NCBI GenBank assembly: GCA_019747795.1
Contig: JAIEQK010000080.1
Location: 1-37,236, forward strand
Length of the DNA: 37,236 nucleotides
Direction: 5' to 3'
DNA from: Gammaproteobacteria bacterium
Lineage (GTDB): Bacteria; Pseudomonadota; Gammaproteobacteria; Ga0077536
Below are positions 7,959 through 15,605 of the stretch, piece by piece; position 1 is the stretch's first letter; each line of letters opens with the position of its first letter. Both the position numbers and the translations under genes were made by a program. The notes beneath the pieces are model-generated. The model ran no database searches. It was not told the DNA's origin and saw only the letters and a program-made list of their open reading frames with translations.

Positions 7959-9296
7959 TCACCCCAGCAGGTCCTTCACCACCCCGGTCCACAGGTTGGC
8001 GCACAGGCCGAGCGAGGTCACGTCGATGCGCTCGTTGTGGCCGTGGAAGCGGCTGCCGAACTCTTCCATCGTGACGTTGGGAACGAACAGGCCCGTGCCG
8101 TAGCCGACCACGCCGCGATCGCGGAAGAAACGCGCGTCGGTGCCGCCCACCAGGAGCTGGGGCAGGAACTCCGCCGCCGGGTAGGCCACTTTCAACTGCC
8201 GCGACAGGGCGTCCCACATCGGCGTGTCCAGCGGAGACAGGGTGGCCTCATGATCGACCATGGAGATCACTTCCACCTCGGCGAACAGCGCGTCGCCGAG
8301 GGCCTCGCGCAGGTGGTTGTCGACATCCTCGGCGGTAGTGCCGGGCACGGTGCGGATATCGACGTCGACTTCCACCAGGTCGGGAATGACATTGGCCTTC
8401 ACGCCGCCGTGGGCGACGTTCGGCGAGAACGTGGTGTGACAGCAGGCGTGCAGATGCTTCGCCGCCGCCGGCGGCAGCTGCTCCAGCGCCGCGAAGATGC
8501 GTTCCGGATCGAGCAGCGCGGCCTTCAAGTCGTCGGGCAGGCGCGCCGCTTCGACCTGCGCGCGCCACACGCTGTCGATGCGCGCACGCGGCCGGTAGGC
8601 GGCGATGCGGCGAATCACTTCCGCTGCCTTGATCAGTGCGTTGTCGGCGCCGAGCGGCATGGAACCGTGACCCGGCGTGCCCTTGATGCGCAGCTTGCGC
8701 CACGCGAGTCCCTTCTCGCCCACCGAGATGCCGACCTTGTGCCCGGCCGGCCCCTGCACCGACCAGCCGCCCAGTTCGGTCAGCACGTAGTCGCAGGCGA
8801 TGGCGTCCCAGTGGTGTTCGCACATCCACTTCGCGCCCCAGGTCCCCATCGCCTCCTCGTCGGCAACGCCGAAGTAGATGAGGTCGCCGCGCGGACGAAA
8901 GCCGCTCCGCGCCAGGTGCCGGACCGCCACCGCCATCGAGGCGGTGAGGTTCAGCATGTCGATCGCGCCGCGTCCCCATACCTCGCCGTCGATCAGTTCG
9001 CCGCCGAGCGGATCCTCACGCCAGCCGCTCGCGTTGAACGGCACGACGTCGGTGTGCCCCATCAGGCACACCTTGGGCGCGGTCGGATCCCAGCCCTCGA
9101 TGCGCGCGACGATGGAGGTGCGCTCGCCCTGGGGCGTGAAGCGCTGCACCTCGAGCCCCGCGCCGGTCAGCAGGTCGGCCAGGGTGTCGGCATTGCGTCG
9201 CTCGTTGCCCGAGTCCGGCGTGCCGTCGTTGACGCAGCCGTTGCGAATCAACTGCTGCAGCAGCTCGGTCGTTTCCCCTTGCAGACTGGCGCTCAT
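7959..9296 (-). CDS. M20 family zinc peptidase / deacylase
   Basis: This 445-residue enzyme belongs to the M20/ArgE/DapE/YscS family of di-zinc aminoacylases and carboxypeptidases. GHTDVVP (H81, D83), the bridging Asp113 in GRGAID, and ADEEAMG (E147/E148, catalytic base plus ligand) are all present, with a late ligand His in SRFHGHNE near the C-terminus. A dimerisation/lid domain occupies the middle (TPGHGSMPLGADNALIK). The length matches cytosolic M20A peptidases. No signal peptide is seen. The ATG is preceded by GGAGG and AGGGAAG. It is 40 bp downstream of the methyltransferase-like gene and probably co-transcribed with it. The substrate cannot be assigned from sequence. Confidence 0.9.
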   Translation of the reverse strand: MSASLQGETTELLQQLIRNGCVNDGTPDSGNERRNADTLADLLTGAGLEVQRFTPQGERTSIVARIEGWDPTAPKVCLMGHTDVVPFNASGWREDPLGGELIDGEVWGRGAIDMLNLTASMAVAVRHLARSGFRPRGDLIYFGVADEEAMGTWGAKWMCEHHWDAIACDYVLTELGGWSVQGPAGHKVGISVGEKGLAWRKLRIKGTPGHGSMPLGADNALIKAAEVIRRIAAYRPRARIDSVWRAQVEAARLPDDLKAALLDPERIFAALEQLPPAAAKHLHACCHTTFSPNVAHGGVKANVIPDLVEVDVDIRTVPGTTAEDVDNHLREALGDALFAEVEVISMVDHEATLSPLDTPMWDALSRQLKVAYPAAEFLPQLLVGGTDARFFRDRGVVGYGTGLFVPNVTMEEFGSRFHGHNERIDVTSLGLCANLWTGVVKDLLG

Positions 9297-9336
9297 CTTC
9301 CCTGCCTCCCCGCTCGTGGCGCGCGTGTTTTCGGAC

Positions 9337-10152
9337 TCAGCCCTTGGGCTTGCGGAAGCGCAGCGTCATGCGATCGCTCTCGCCGATGGCCTGGTACTTC
9401 GCCTTGTCGGCGTCGCCGGCCGCGTAGCTCGGCGGCAGCGTCCACACGCCCTTGGGATGGTCCTTGGTGTCCTTGGGATTGGCGTTGACCTCGCTCTTCT
9501 CCTCCAGCACGAAGCCGGCGGCGGTGGCGGCATCGATCACCAGCTGTTCGGCCGTGTAGCCCGACTTCAGCGACTCCTCGCGCGGCGTGCCCGGCTTGGC
9601 GCGGTGCTCGACCACGCCCAGCACGCCGCCGGGCTTCAGGGCGTCGAAAGCCGCCTTGAACACCGCCTTCTCGCCCTCGCCTTCCAGCCAGTTGTGCACG
9701 TTGCGGAAGGTCACGACGAGGTCTGCGCTGCCGGCCGGCGCGATGGGGCGCGGCGGTGCGAGTTCACTAAGGATGACGCGATCATAGTTACCGGCATCGG
9801 CGGCCAGCTTGGCCTTGAACGCGGCCAGCGACTTCTTCGGATAGTCGGCGGTGGCGTCGGCCGGGAAATGCGCGGCGTAGAGCTTGCCCTTTTCGCGCAG
9901 GTAGGGCGCGAGGATCTCCGTGTACCAGCCGCCGCCGGGCGCGATCTCGACCACGGTCATGTCGGGCTTCAGCCCGAAGAATCCCAAGGTCTCGGCCGGA
10001 TGGCGGTAGGTGTCCCGCGCGCGGTTCGCTTCGCTGCGTTGCGGAGCGGCGAGCACCTTGGTGAGCGCATCGTCGGCGTACGCCGAGGGCAGCTGCAGCA
10101 GCAGCGCGCCCAGCAGGCTGGCAAATCCCAGGCGACGAATGGTGGTGATCAT
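9337..10152 (-). CDS. Exported class I SAM-dependent methyltransferase-like protein
   Basis: This 271-residue protein has a clear signal peptide (residues 1-26, ending SAYA before DDAL), then a Rossmann methyltransferase domain with motif I VVEIAPGGGWYTEIL at 67-81, a YDRVILSELA segment and a KPGGVLGVVEHR motif. It resembles the predicted methyltransferases grouped as COG4798, many of which also carry signal peptides; that assignment is from memory. The start at 10152 has a GGGGAAG ribosome site 4 nt upstream. Longer in-frame extensions upstream run through the 31-bp palindrome and the SDR coding strand and are not credible. SAM is not expected in the periplasm, so its role is puzzling. Confidence 0.85.
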   Translation of the reverse strand: MITTIRRLGFASLLGALLLQLPSAYADDALTKVLAAPQRSEANRARDTYRHPAETLGFFGLKPDMTVVEIAPGGGWYTEILAPYLREKGKLYAAHFPADATADYPKKSLAAFKAKLAADAGNYDRVILSELAPPRPIAPAGSADLVVTFRNVHNWLEGEGEKAVFKAAFDALKPGGVLGVVEHRAKPGTPREESLKSGYTAEQLVIDAATAAGFVLEEKSEVNANPKDTKDHPKGVWTLPPSYAAGDADKAKYQAIGESDRMTLRFRKPKG

Positions 10153-10228
10153 GACTTCCCCTCTCGTGGTGACGACCGCGCCATCATCGCATGGAAAGAA
10201 ATACGGATGCGCTGCGGCGGGGACAGGC

Positions 10229-10294
10229 GGCCCAAACGGGGACAGACCACGGTTTCCGCTACCGCGGAAACCGTGGTCTGTCCCCGTTTGGGCC
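10229..10294. repeat. 31-bp perfect inverted repeat (GGGGACAGACCACGG palindrome family, long form)
   Basis: Arms 10229-10259 and 10264-10294 are perfectly complementary with a 4-nt TACC loop. The core GGGGACAGACCACGGTTTC is shared with the palindrome at 16379-16419. It lies between divergent genes (methyltransferase-like minus, SDR plus). I recall this core as a dispersed palindrome in several proteobacterial genomes, often near RAYT-type transposases, but cannot verify it here. It could form a strong hairpin on either strand. Confidence 0.85.
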
Positions 10295-10359
10295 TTTCGC
10301 TGTATCTTGCCGCCCTCGCCCGCCGCGCCGCGGCGGGCCTCTTCGGCGGAGTACGCAGC

Positions 10360-11139
10360 ATGGCCAGCGCATTGTTCGACCTGACCGGCAAGGTCGCCCT
10401 CGTCACCGGCTCGACCAAGGGTATCGGTCGCGCCATTGCCACCGAACTCGCGCGCCACGGCGCCAAGGTGGTCATCTCGAGCCGCAAGGCCGACGCCTGC
10501 GAGGCGGTGAGCGCGGAGATCAACGCCGAGCTCGCGGGCCAGGCCGGCGGCGCCGTACCGATCCCCGCCAACGTCAGCCACAAGGCGGAACTCGAGCGCC
10601 TGGTGGCCGAGACGCGCCGCCAGCTCGGCAGCATCGACGTCCTGGTGTGCAATGCCGCGGTCAACCCGCACTACGGGCCGATGAGCGGGCTGCCCGACTC
10701 GGCCTTCGAGAAGATCCTGCAGGTCAACATCATGTCCAACCACTGGCTCGCGCAGATGGTGCTGCCGGACATGATCGCGCGGCGCGACGGCGCCATCATC
10801 ATCGTCTCGTCGATCGGCGGCCTGCGTGGTTCACCGGTGCTGGGCGCCTACTGCGTGTCGAAGGCGGCGGACCTGCAGCTGGTGCGCAACCTGGCGCTCG
10901 AGAACGGGCCGCACAACGTGCGCGTGAACGCCATCTCGCCGGGTCTCGTGCGCACCGACTTCGCGCGCGCGCTGTGGGAGAACCCCGAGACGCTCGCGCG
11001 CCGCGTCGAGCACGACCCGCTGCGGCGCATCGGCGAGCCGGAGGAAATGGCCGGCATCGCGGTCTATCTCGCGTCCCGCGCCGGCAGCTTCACCACCGGC
11101 CAGAACTTCGTCATCGATGGCGGCGCCACCATCAGCTGA
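10360..11139 (+). CDS. Short-chain dehydrogenase/reductase (FabG-like)
   Basis: This 259-residue classical SDR is an NAD(P)-dependent oxidoreductase. TGSTKGIG at 16-23 binds the cofactor, NAA is at 98-100, and the catalytic Ser151, Tyr164 and Lys168 are present (VSSIGG, YCVSK). The PG segment NAISPGLVRT follows. SR at 40-41 after the second strand suggests NADP preference. The start ATG at 10360 has GGAG 8 nt upstream; the far longer frame opening upstream crosses the palindrome and is spurious. It is followed 39 bp later by a MaoC-type hydratase, so the pair may act on hydroxyacyl-CoA or enoyl-CoA intermediates. The exact substrate is unknown. Confidence 0.92.
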   Translation: MASALFDLTGKVALVTGSTKGIGRAIATELARHGAKVVISSRKADACEAVSAEINAELAGQAGGAVPIPANVSHKAELERLVAETRRQLGSIDVLVCNAAVNPHYGPMSGLPDSAFEKILQVNIMSNHWLAQMVLPDMIARRDGAIIIVSSIGGLRGSPVLGAYCVSKAADLQLVRNLALENGPHNVRVNAISPGLVRTDFARALWENPETLARRVEHDPLRRIGEPEEMAGIAVYLASRAGSFTTGQNFVIDGGATIS

Positions 11140-11178
11140 GCGCTGCCCCCAAACCTCTCAATCGCACAGGAGCTTGCA

Positions 11179-11637
11179 ATGCGCGTCATTCTCTATCCCA
11201 AGGACATGAAGGAGCTGATCGGCCAGGAGATCGGCGTGTCCGACTGGGTCCTGGTCGATCAGACCATGATCGACAAGTTCGCCGATGCGACCGGCGACCA
11301 CCAGTGGATCCACGTCGATGTGGAGCGCGCCGCGAAGGAGATGCCGGGCGGCAAGACCATCGCCCATGGCTTCCTGACCCTCTCGCTGGTGCCGCGCCTG
11401 TCGGCCGCGATCTGGAAGATCGAGCACCGCTCGCGCGGTCTCAACTACGGCCTGGACAAGCTGCGTTTCACCGGCCAGGTGGTGGAAGGCAAGCGCGTGC
11501 GCCTGCGTCAGAAGCTGCTCGCGGCGGACGACGTCAAGGACAACGGCATCCGCCTCACCTTCGAGAACACCATCGATATCGAAGGCGAGGAGCGCCCGGC
11601 GCTGGTCGCCGTGAGCCTCAGCATCGTCTATCCCTGA
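11179..11637 (+). CDS. MaoC-like (R)-specific enoyl-CoA hydratase
   Basis: This 152-residue single hot-dog-fold protein belongs to the MaoC/(R)-hydratase family that hydrates trans-2-enoyl-CoA. The hydratase-2 motif is seen as D40 and H45 in TGDHQWIHVD, followed by GGKTIAHGFLTLSL at 57-70. The ATG has AGGAG 5-8 nt upstream. It is in line with the SDR gene (39-bp gap), forming a likely two-gene operon for fatty-acyl or related CoA metabolism. The stop overlaps the end of the convergent degenerate HD-GYP/EAL remnant by 10 bp. Confidence 0.9.
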   Translation: MRVILYPKDMKELIGQEIGVSDWVLVDQTMIDKFADATGDHQWIHVDVERAAKEMPGGKTIAHGFLTLSLVPRLSAAIWKIEHRSRGLNYGLDKLRFTGQVVEGKRVRLRQKLLAADDVKDNGIRLTFENTIDIEGEERPALVAVSLSIVYP

Positions 11638-12118
11638 GCGCCCTGCCCGGGCCGCGCGCCCGCCTCGACCCAGCGCTCGAAGGCCTCGAGCGTCATGGGC
11701 CGCCCGATGAAGTAGCCCTGACCGTAGTCGCAGCCGAGTTCGGTCAGGAGCTGCAGGGTCTCCGCTTCCTCGATGCCCTCGGCCACCGCCGTCATGTCGA
11801 AGTTGTGCGCGAGGTCGATGAGGCAGCGCACGATCTTGTCGCTGCGCGCGCTCTTGGCGATGTCGAGCACGAAGGACTTGTCGAAGTTGAGTTCACCGAC
11901 CGCCAGCCGGCCGAGCTGCGAGAGCGAGGAGTAGCCGGCATGGCGCCGAGATCGATGTCAGCCGGCTCGACGCGAGAGAAACCGAGGTGGCGTCCAAAGG
12001 CGATGGCGAACGCGCTGGTGTCGTAGCAGGTACAGGAATCACGATCCTCGACCTGACGCAGCCACCTGCAGGCGTCGCGATTGCGCACCACGCTTTCGGT
12101 TGTGCAGCGCTGACGGTG
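11628..12118 (-). pseudogene. Chimeric remnant: HD-GYP fragment joined out of frame to an EAL C-terminus
   Basis: Reading 11957 down to 11628 gives an EAL-domain C-terminus: AGYSSLSQLGRLAVGELN, FDKSFVLDI, then AVAEGIEE and LGCDYGQGYFIGRPM, stopping at TAG. A TGA at 11958-11960 closes that frame upstream. In another frame, 12118 down to about 11940 reads ESVVRNRDACRWL, then RQVEDRD and AIAFGRHLGF, which resembles the start of HD-GYP domains (VRNPDALxWL, then KDxYT, then AFGRHLGLS). The EVALL-like catalytic part of EAL and the HD/GYP metal residues are absent. The likely history is deletion between two c-di-GMP phosphodiesterase genes or modules, followed by decay. It cannot encode an active enzyme. 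Confidence 0.7.
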
Positions 12119-12137
12119 TGAGGTCCTTCATTTGGGG

Positions 12138-12164
12138 TCAAGAAGCGCCGGTTGCGGCCGCTAC
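12138..12164 (+). promoter_or_regulatory. Candidate sigma-28 (FliA) promoter for the chemoreceptor
   Basis: TCAAGAAG at 12138-12145, an 11-bp spacer, then GCCGCTAC at 12157-12164. The FliA consensus is roughly TAAAGTTT (TCAAG in pseudomonads)-N11-GCCGATAA. Transcription would begin near 12171, about 36 nt before the ATG at 12207, which also argues against any start upstream of that point. The same architecture precedes the GGDEF gene. Confidence 0.6.
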
Positions 12165-12206
12165 CTCGTGGCATCGTCCATCCCCGCAGGTCGTGTCCTC
12201 GCCAAC

Positions 12207-13823
12207 ATGCAGTCCCCCTCCGCCCTCACGCAGCGCGAACGCGTCGTGCCCACACAGGCGACCTTGGTTTCCAGGACGGATCTCAACGGCGTGATCACCT
12301 ACGCCAACCAGGCCTTCATCGACATCTCGGGCTACGCGCGCGAGCAATTGCTCGGCGCGAAGCACAACCTGGTGCGGCATCCCGACATGCCGGCCGCCGC
12401 CTTCGCCGACCTGTGGCGCACGCTCAAGGCCGGCCGACCGTGGCGCGGCCTGGTGAAGAACCGCGCCGCGAATGGCGATTACTACTGGGTGGAAGCCTTC
12501 GTCACGCCGTTCCACGAGGGCGGACGCCTGGTCGGCTACCAGTCCATCCGCAGCGCCGTGAGCCGCGCGCGCGCATCCGCGGCCGAACAGCTCTACGCCG
12601 CGGTGCGCGCCGGGCAGGCGTCCTGGCCCGAGCACGCCACCACGCTCATCGATCGACTGCCGTTCGACACCCGCGCCAATCTCACCAGTCTCGCGCTGGT
12701 GCTGGTATTCGCCGCGACCGCGGCGGCCGGCTGGCATGGGCACGGCGCGCTCGCGCTGGCCTGCAGCGGATTCGGCGCGCTGATCGCCATGGCCACCTGC
12801 TGGTGGAACGTGACACGCGTGCAGCGCCCGCTGGCGCGGGTGCAGGCCAGCCTGCGCGCGCTGGCCGAGGGCCGCCTGGACCAGGCGGTGGAGCACGCGC
12901 CGGGCGAGGAGTTCGCGGCGCTCAAGTATGCCGCGGAGACCATGCGCGTGCGCCTCGCCGCGCTGGTCATCGAGGTGCAGAACACCGCTGAACGGCTTGG
13001 TCGCGAGACCACCCAGATGGAGATAGAGATCGCGGGCCTTCGGCAGCGCCTGGACGAGCAGACCGGGCGCATGAGCGCCGCCGCCGCCGCGCTCGAGGAC
13101 ATGGGCGACAGCGTGCAGCAGACCGTGTCACGCGTGCGCGAGACCGCCGAGCACGCCCAGGGCGCGGACACCATCGTGTCCGCGGTCAACCACTCCGTGC
13201 AGCGCGAGGTCGCGACCAGCGACACCATCATGCACGCGGTGGGTGAATCCTCGGCGCGCATCGACGAACTGCACTCGGCGGTCGGCCTGGTCGGCCAGGC
13301 CTCGGCCGAAATCAAGGAGATTGCCGCCCAGACCAACCTGCTGGCGCTGAACGCCGCGATCGAAGCGGCGCGCGCCGGCGAGCAGGGCCGCGGCTTCGCG
13401 GTGGTGGCGGACGAAGTGCGGGCGCTCGCCACGCGCACCGCTGCGAGCACTGACAAGATCACCGAGGTGGTCGCGCACATCACCGACGCCACGCGCCGCG
13501 CGCTCAACGCCATGCAGGCGACCCGCGAGGGCGTGACGCGCAACGTCGAGGACATCCAGGCCATCGGCGCGAGCCTGGGCCAGGTGGCCGACGCCAGCCA
13601 CGGCATTCTCGGGCTGGCCGAGGGCAACGCGCGCGCGCTCGCCGAGCAGAGCCAGGCGACCCGCGAACTGGCCGGCACGGTGGAAGCCATCAAGCAGCTC
13701 GCCGCCGGCAACGGCGTGGCCTTCGAGCACCTGGGGCTCACCGCCACCACCGTCGATGGCACGGCCCACGAACTGGCCGCGCTGGTCTCCCACTACCGCA
13801 TGGCGTCGCGCGACGCGGCCTGA
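12207..13823 (+). CDS. Aer-like PAS-containing methyl-accepting chemotaxis protein
   Basis: This 538-residue protein is built like the redox/energy taxis receptor Aer. A PAS domain occupies residues ~18-115 ([49 protein letters not shown]), one or two membrane segments lie at ~158-200, a HAMP region follows to about 252, and the cytoplasmic signalling hairpin has its conserved tip near 370-412 ([33 protein letters not shown]). No periplasmic sensor domain exists. In E. coli Aer the PAS binds FAD; the same is plausible here. No C-terminal CheR-tethering pentapeptide is seen. The start is set by the FliA-type promoter upstream; the ribosome site is weak. No che genes lie in the window. Confidence 0.9.
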   Translation: MQSPSALTQRERVVPTQATLVSRTDLNGVITYANQAFIDISGYAREQLLGAKHNLVRHPDMPAAAFADLWRTLKAGRPWRGLVKNRAANGDYYWVEAFVTPFHEGGRLVGYQSIRSAVSRARASAAEQLYAAVRAGQASWPEHATTLIDRLPFDTRANLTSLALVLVFAATAAAGWHGHGALALACSGFGALIAMATCWWNVTRVQRPLARVQASLRALAEGRLDQAVEHAPGEEFAALKYAAETMRVRLAALVIEVQNTAERLGRETTQMEIEIAGLRQRLDEQTGRMSAAAAALEDMGDSVQQTVSRVRETAEHAQGADTIVSAVNHSVQREVATSDTIMHAVGESSARIDELHSAVGLVGQASAEIKEIAAQTNLLALNAAIEAARAGEQGRGFAVVADEVRALATRTAASTDKITEVVAHITDATRRALNAMQATREGVTRNVEDIQAIGASLGQVADASHGILGLAEGNARALAEQSQATRELAGTVEAIKQLAAGNGVAFEHLGLTATTVDGTAHELAALVSHYRMASRDAA

Positions 13824-13830
13824 GCGACCC

Positions 13831-14217
13831 TCAGGCCTGGCCGTCCAGCTCGGCCAGCACGCGGCGCGCGATGCGGAAGGAAGTCACGCCGCAGGGCACA
13901 CCGCAGTACATCGCTATCTGGTGCAGCACCGCCTTCAGCTCGTCCCGCGTGAGCCCGTTGTTGATCGCGCCGCGAAAGTGCAGCTCGAATTCCTCGGTGC
14001 GGCCGAGCGCCGCCAGCATGCCGAGGTTCAGGATGCTGCGGGTTCGGCGGTCCAGCGTGTCGTCGCCCCAGATGAAGCCCCAGGTGTAGTCGGTCACCAC
14101 CTTCTCCTGGAACTCGCGGCTGAAATCGTCGGCGCTGGCCATCGCGCGCGCGACGTACTCCTCGCCGAGCACCGCCTTGCGCATCTTCAGACCCTTGTCG
14201 AACTGGCTCTCGCTCAT
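13831..14217 (-). CDS. Carboxymuconolactone decarboxylase family protein (PcaC-like)
   Basis: This 128-residue protein matches the CMD/AhpD-like family, closest in pattern to gamma-carboxymuconolactone decarboxylase PcaC (GLKMRKAVLGEEYV, TWGFIWG, LDRRTRSILNLGMLAALGR, LHQIAMYCGVPCG). H80 and the C105/C109 pair lie in conserved positions. PcaC acts in the protocatechuate branch of the beta-ketoadipate pathway, but no other pca gene is nearby, so the true substrate may differ. A purine-rich GGGAGAGACGAG precedes the ATG. It is convergent with the chemoreceptor, whose stop is 8 bp away, and divergent from the Rieske genes. Confidence 0.85.
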   Translation of the reverse strand: MSESQFDKGLKMRKAVLGEEYVARAMASADDFSREFQEKVVTDYTWGFIWGDDTLDRRTRSILNLGMLAALGRTEEFELHFRGAINNGLTRDELKAVLHQIAMYCGVPCGVTSFRIARRVLAELDGQA

Positions 14218-14369
14218 CTCGTCTCTCCCGGGTTAGCGCGACGCATTCGCGCGTGAAAAAAAGTTCCGTATCGAGTGCGGCAGCGCGCGCTCGAACACAT
14301 AGACCTTGAGTTGAGTCACGCTTCGAGCAGATAACCGCGAAAAGTCCGCGCCCTACGCTCGCGCATGCA

Positions 14370-14399
14370 TTGCCGCGCGCACCAACGCGCCACGACAAT
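14370..14399 (+). promoter_or_regulatory. Candidate sigma-70 promoter for the first Rieske gene
   Basis: TTGCCG at 14370-14375 and GACAAT at 14394-14399 are separated by 18 bp. Initiation near 14406 would leave a 66-nt leader before the ATG at 14472. Motif match only. Confidence 0.4.
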
Positions 14400-14471
14400 C
14401 ACGGCCCTGGCGCGCCGGCCACGACGGCGACCGCGCCGACTCGAGCCCGCATTGCCATGGAGTCGCTCTCG

Positions 14472-14969
14472 ATGACCACAGATCCAGTCCCACCCGCCGC
14501 CCAGCCCTCCGCCTGCAGCCAGGACCAGGACGGCGCCCCGCCCTGTCCCGCGCGCCGCATCGCGCTGGCCCGTACGCTCGCGCTCGGTCTGGGAGCGCTG
14601 CTCGACGGCGAGGTGCTCGCCGCGGGCTCGAAGGCGAAATGGTATCCGGTCAGCAGCGCCAAGGGCTTCGCGCTTCACCGCCCGCGCCTGGTGCGCTTCC
14701 TTCAGGGCCGGGCAGCGGTGTTCATCGTCAAGGTCACGAACCGCAGCTTCGTTTCCTTTTGGGCGGCCTGCACCCACGACGGCGTCGAGCTCACCTGGAA
14801 CTCCGCCCATCCGACCATCTACCACTGCCGCAAGCACGGCGCGGAGTTCGCGCGGGACACCGGCCGCGTGACCCATGGGCCGGCCAAGCAGCCGCTGCCG
14901 CAACTGCCGGTACGTGTGAACAAGAAGAACGTCGTGGAAGTCGATCTCGCGCCAACCGGGCTGGTGTGA
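14472..14969 (+). CDS. Tat-type Rieske [2Fe-2S] protein, copy 1
   Basis: This 165-residue protein carries one Rieske domain: CTH (C100, H102) and CRKH (C119, H122) supply the two Cys and two His ligands of a [2Fe-2S] cluster. The N-terminus has an unusual Ser/Asp-rich leader of ~25 residues, then CPARR and a hydrophobic stretch ALARTLALGLGALL, suggesting Tat export with or without cleavage. GGAG 9 nt before 14472 decides this start over an ATG at 14457. It lacks any oxygenase catalytic domain and is not next to cytochrome b/c1 genes, so it is probably a small exported electron carrier. It is paralogous to the next gene. Its partner is unknown. Confidence 0.82.
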   Translation: MTTDPVPPAAQPSACSQDQDGAPPCPARRIALARTLALGLGALLDGEVLAAGSKAKWYPVSSAKGFALHRPRLVRFLQGRAAVFIVKVTNRSFVSFWAACTHDGVELTWNSAHPTIYHCRKHGAEFARDTGRVTHGPAKQPLPQLPVRVNKKNVVEVDLAPTGLV

Positions 14970-14991
14970 GACGCGCTTCTCGTTCGATGAC

Positions 14992-15020
14992 TGGGCAAGG
15001 GGCATCCGCCCGGCCACAAT
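14992..15020 (+). promoter_or_regulatory. Candidate sigma-70 promoter for the second Rieske gene
   Basis: TGGGCA at 14992-14997 and CACAAT at 15015-15020 are separated by 17 bp. It would start near 15027, 36 nt before the ATG at 15063. If real, the second copy can be expressed separately from the first. Confidence 0.35.
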
Positions 15021-15062
15021 GCGGTCGCGACTTGCCGCGTTGTTCACCCACGGATGCCCGCC

Positions 15063-15539
15063 ATGCCCAAGGACCCGACGCCAGCCCCCGCCTGCTCCGC
15101 CCAGTCTTCCGACGCTGACCAGGCGCCGCTCTGCCCGACCCGCCGCTGGCTGCTCGAACGCGCGCTGGCGCTCGGCGCGCTACCGCTCCTGGCGAGCGTC
15201 GCCGATGCCGCGGCACGCTGGACCAACGCCGGCGCGGTCAAGAACTTCGCACTCAACCGCCCGCGCAAGGTGAACCTGTCCGGCGGACAGGTGCCGGTGT
15301 TCGTCATTCGCACCGGCACCAACAAGTTCACGTGCTTTTCCGCCATCTGCACCCACCAGGGCACGGTGATCAACTGGAGCGCGACCCACCCCACCTATTT
15401 CGAATGTCCGAGCCATGGCTCGAAGTTCGCGCGCACCACCGGCGCCGTGACCCGCGGTCCAGCGAGACGCGCACTGCCGCGGCTGCCGGTCAGAGTGGTG
15501 AGCGGCAAGGTGCAGGTGGACATCTCGAGCGCCATCTAG
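15063..15539 (+). CDS. Tat-type Rieske [2Fe-2S] protein, copy 2
   Basis: This 158-residue paralogue of the preceding gene has CTH (C96, H98) and CPSH (C115, H118) cluster ligands. The N-terminus reads CPTRRWLLERALALGALPLL, a good twin-arginine signal, followed by SVADAAA where cleavage may occur. The start at 15063 is chosen because MPKDP aligns with MTTDP of copy 1; an in-frame ATG at 15054 is the alternative, and neither has a strong ribosome site. Both copies share CPxRR, the spacing of the ligands, an RGPARxxLPxLPVRV-type segment after the second ligand pair and a short C-terminal strand. It is likely an exported electron-transfer protein of unknown partner. Confidence 0.82.
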   Translation: MPKDPTPAPACSAQSSDADQAPLCPTRRWLLERALALGALPLLASVADAAARWTNAGAVKNFALNRPRKVNLSGGQVPVFVIRTGTNKFTCFSAICTHQGTVINWSATHPTYFECPSHGSKFARTTGAVTRGPARRALPRLPVRVVSGKVQVDISSAI

Positions 15540-15605
15540 GACCGACAGCGGCGCCGCCGCCGCGGTGCTAGCATGCCAGCAGCCCATCAGCAGCCGGAGG
15601 TTCCC

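Noticed and set aside
8878..11139. A 753-codon plus-strand frame ending in the SDR
   Set aside because: Only its last 259 codons are the SDR. The rest is antisense to the M20 peptidase and methyltransferase genes and runs through the 31-bp palindrome.
14457..14459. Upstream ATG as start of the first Rieske gene
   Set aside because: The GGAG at 14459-14462 is correctly spaced for 14472, and the MTTDP start aligns with MPKDP in the paralogue.
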